Made by a program: the position numbers and the translations under genes | Notes under the pieces: model-generated | What the model was told of the DNA's origin: nothing | Databases searched by the model: none | What the model saw: only the letters and a program-made list of their open reading frames with translations | Shown here: positions 62,466 through 64,000 of the stretch, piece by piece | How positions within the stretch are numbered: the first letter of the stretch is position 1 | How the letters are laid out: each line of letters opens with the position of its first letter | From: Streptomyces sp. AC558_RSS880 | GTDB taxonomy: Bacteria; Actinomycetota; Actinomycetes; Streptomycetales; Streptomycetaceae | DNA length: 64,000 bases | Assembly (NCBI RefSeq): GCF_019049255.1 | Contig: NZ_JAGMUJ010000007.1 | Location: 186,001 to 250,000 of the forward strand | Reading direction: 5' to 3'

Positions 62466-64000
62466 TCAGGCCGATCCTGCCCCCTGCGGGACGGCCGGGA
62501 ACGGCACGAGGGCCACTGTTACGTTGTCGTGGCCCCCGCCGTCGAGGGCGTGGCCGACCAGAACCCGGGCGGCGTGCAGCGGCCGTACGGCCGCGTCCGC
62601 GGGCACGGCCCCGGCCATCTCGTCGGCCGACTCCGCGTAGTTCCACAGGCCGTCCGTGCAGACCACGACCACACCGGGCCGGTCCGGCTTGAACGAGGCG
62701 GTGTGCGGCTCCAGTTCGTACGCGTCGGCGCCGAGCCAGCCGGTGATCGCGTGCGCGCGCTGGTCGGCGTACGCCTCGGCCTCGCCCATCAGGCCCGCGG
62801 CGACCATCTGCGCGGCCCACGAGTCGTCCTCGGTGAGCCGGGCCGCCGGGGCGGAGCGGTCGACCGGCACCCAGTAGGCGCGGCTGTCGCCGACCCAGCC
62901 GACGACCAGCAGACCGGCCGTCACCACGGCGCCGACGATGGTGCACGCCGGGGCGTTCTGGTGCGGGGCGTGCTCACGGGCCCCCGCGGGCTCGTCGGCC
63001 AGCGCGTTGACCGCGTCGGCGGCGGCGACGATCGCGTCGTGCATCGCCGTCTGCGGGTGCGTGCCGCGCGGCAGGGCCGCGAGCAGGGACTCGTTCGCCG
63101 CGCGGGAGGCGGCGAGTGACGCCTCGTCGGGGCGGGTGGCGGAGGAGACGCCGTCGCAGACGATCGCCACGGAGGCGGGGGAGCCGTCGGGCAGCGCCGT
63201 GGTGCTCACGGCGAAGGCGTCCTCGTTGCGGTGGTGGCGCAGGCCGCGGTCGCTGACCGCGGCCACGGGGCCGCATTCCTGTTCCATGTGGTCCCGTTCG
63301 CGTGGCTGGGCGTGACCGCAGTTCTCGCAGTAGCCGTCGTCGTCGACCCGGCCCGCACGGCAGGCCACGCACACCGCGGCACCACCGGCGGCCGGAGCCT
63401 GCCCGGCCGCCGCCCCCTGCTCGGCCGCCACCCGCGGGTCCGGAGCCTGGAGCGGGTACTCGTCGGGCTGCGCGGCCGATCGGCCGGCGGCGGCCCGCTC
63501 CTCCGACTGCGCACGCCGGTCGAAGCGCACCCCGGACGACGGCACGGGGGGTTCCGCAGGCGGAGGCGCCGGTACGGCACCCGTCAACGCCGGTGACACG
63601 GGGGTGCCTTCGACGTGGGACGGGGGTACGGGCGTCACCTGCGCCGGGGACGGCGACACAGGGGCACCCTGGGCCGACGGCGGTACGGGAGTGCCCGGGA
63701 CGGTGGACGGCGGCACTTGGGCGTCGGGCGCCGGGGGCGGAGCCACGGGGGTGCCCTGGTCCGGATACGGAGCCTCGGGGGTGTCCGGGACGGTGGACGG
63801 CGGCATCTGGGCGCCGGGCACCGGAGGCGGCGGTACGGGCGCCCCCTGGACCGGTGCTCCATGGCCGGCCGACGTGCCGGGCAGGGGGGTGCCGGGCGGG
63901 TCGGCCGGGCGGTGGGCCGGTGGGGCGGCGGGGCCGTCCGGGGTGGGCCAGGCCGGTGCGGCGGGCGGGGCCGACGGCGGCCGGGGCAGGCCCCGCTCCG
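62466..64000 (-). CDS. PP2C-family protein phosphatase with proline-rich N-terminus (5' end outside window)
   Basis: At least 511 residues; the frame stays open to the right edge, so the start is not seen. A long Pro-rich region (PPSTVPGTPVPPSAQGAP, VPPPPVPGAQMPPS) leads to a zinc ribbon CVACRAGRVDDDGYCENCGH, then the PP2C domain: RHHRNEDAF, VAIVCDGVSSA, VVVCTDGLWNY and GGHDNVTVALV, with all metal Asp residues. It removes phosphate from Ser/Thr. The zinc ribbon resembles that of the FHA protein, suggesting a shared partner. Confidence 0.9.
   Translation of the reverse strand, partial: ERGLPRPPSAPPAAPAWPTPDGPAAPPAHRPADPPGTPLPGTSAGHGAPVQGAPVPPPPVPGAQMPPSTVPDTPEAPYPDQGTPVAPPPAPDAQVPPSTVPGTPVPPSAQGAPVSPSPAQVTPVPPSHVEGTPVSPALTGAVPAPPPAEPPVPSSGVRFDRRAQSEERAAAGRSAAQPDEYPLQAPDPRVAAEQGAAAGQAPAAGGAAVCVACRAGRVDDDGYCENCGHAQPRERDHMEQECGPVAAVSDRGLRHHRNEDAFAVSTTALPDGSPASVAIVCDGVSSATRPDEASLAASRAANESLLAALPRGTHPQTAMHDAIVAAADAVNALADEPAGAREHAPHQNAPACTIVGAVVTAGLLVVGWVGDSRAYWVPVDRSAPAARLTEDDSWAAQMVAAGLMGEAEAYADQRAHAITGWLGADAYELEPHTASFKPDRPGVVVVCTDGLWNYAESADEMAGAVPADAAVRPLHAARVLVGHALDGGGHDNVTVALVPFPAVPQGAGSA

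Overview
The window is high-GC actinobacterial chromosome and almost certainly comes from a Streptomyces. Three things point there: a chaplin gene, a melC1/melC2 tyrosinase operon and a dynA-dynB-ssbB sporulation block, with strong G/C bias at third codon positions and many GTG, TTG and 4-bp-overlap starts. From memory, the order of the copper genes, mmsA, the chaplin, melC, ssbB and the FtsX-type ABC genes resembles the SCO27xx-SCO26xx part of the S. coelicolor chromosome. That is recall, not a database result.

Layout. 1-1.5 kb: copper operon (copZ, then copA cut by the window edge) behind a CsoR-type palindrome. 1.6-5.5 kb: a zinc alcohol dehydrogenase, a small HTH protein, fossils of inositol catabolism genes (iolC with a large internal deletion, the start of an iolB) and an intact mmsA. 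5.7-10.8 kb: an APC permease and a peptidase/ABC-ATPase fusion coupled to an ABC-2 permease. 10.9-11.9 kb: a wall-anchored chaplin with three chaplin domains. 12.2-26.1 kb: a polysaccharide locus with an FAD oxidoreductase, an ATP-grasp protein, a secreted GH26-like hydrolase and a translationally coupled operon. That operon encodes a DUF3344-like secreted protein, a GT4 transferase, a priming phosphoglycosyltransferase, an O-antigen ligase/polymerase, a MurJ/Wzx flippase, a polysaccharide deacetylase, a second GT4 transferase and a Wzz-like protein: a nearly complete Wzx/Wzy-type exopolysaccharide system.

27.1-30.8 kb: two small secreted two-cysteine proteins, the tyrosinase operon and an alpha/beta hydrolase with a Cys in the nucleophile elbow. 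30.9-38.5 kb: an accessory patch next to tRNA-Arg(UCU) holding transposase wrecks (IS110-like, IS630-like), a third two-cysteine protein, a membrane pentapeptide-repeat protein, a frameshifted SMI1/KNR4 gene, a HEAT-like protein and a truncated tyrosine recombinase. This looks like the decayed remains of a tRNA-targeting integrative element.

38.8-43.0 kb: the dynamin-like pair dynA/dynB and ssbB, linked to sporulation septation and chromosome segregation. 43.3-50.7 kb: a thioester-domain surface protein with a sortase signal, small hypothetical proteins, an IS5-like remnant, a DUF4240 protein, a HAD protein, ettA, a thioesterase, and an ABC ATPase carrying a C-terminal AbrB-like domain. 50.8-56.9 kb: two very large FtsX-type permeases that partner that ATPase. 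57.2-59.0 kb: a group II truncated globin and a tnpB-only IS200/IS605-type insertion with its hairpin ends. 59.3-64 kb: a signalling cluster of FHA protein, VWA protein and PP2C phosphatase (cut by the right edge), the first and last sharing a similar four-Cys zinc ribbon.

The least explained items are the three-member two-cysteine secreted family, the coupled polysaccharide operon, the ATPase-AbrB fusion and the structured inverted repeat beside the recombinase fragment.
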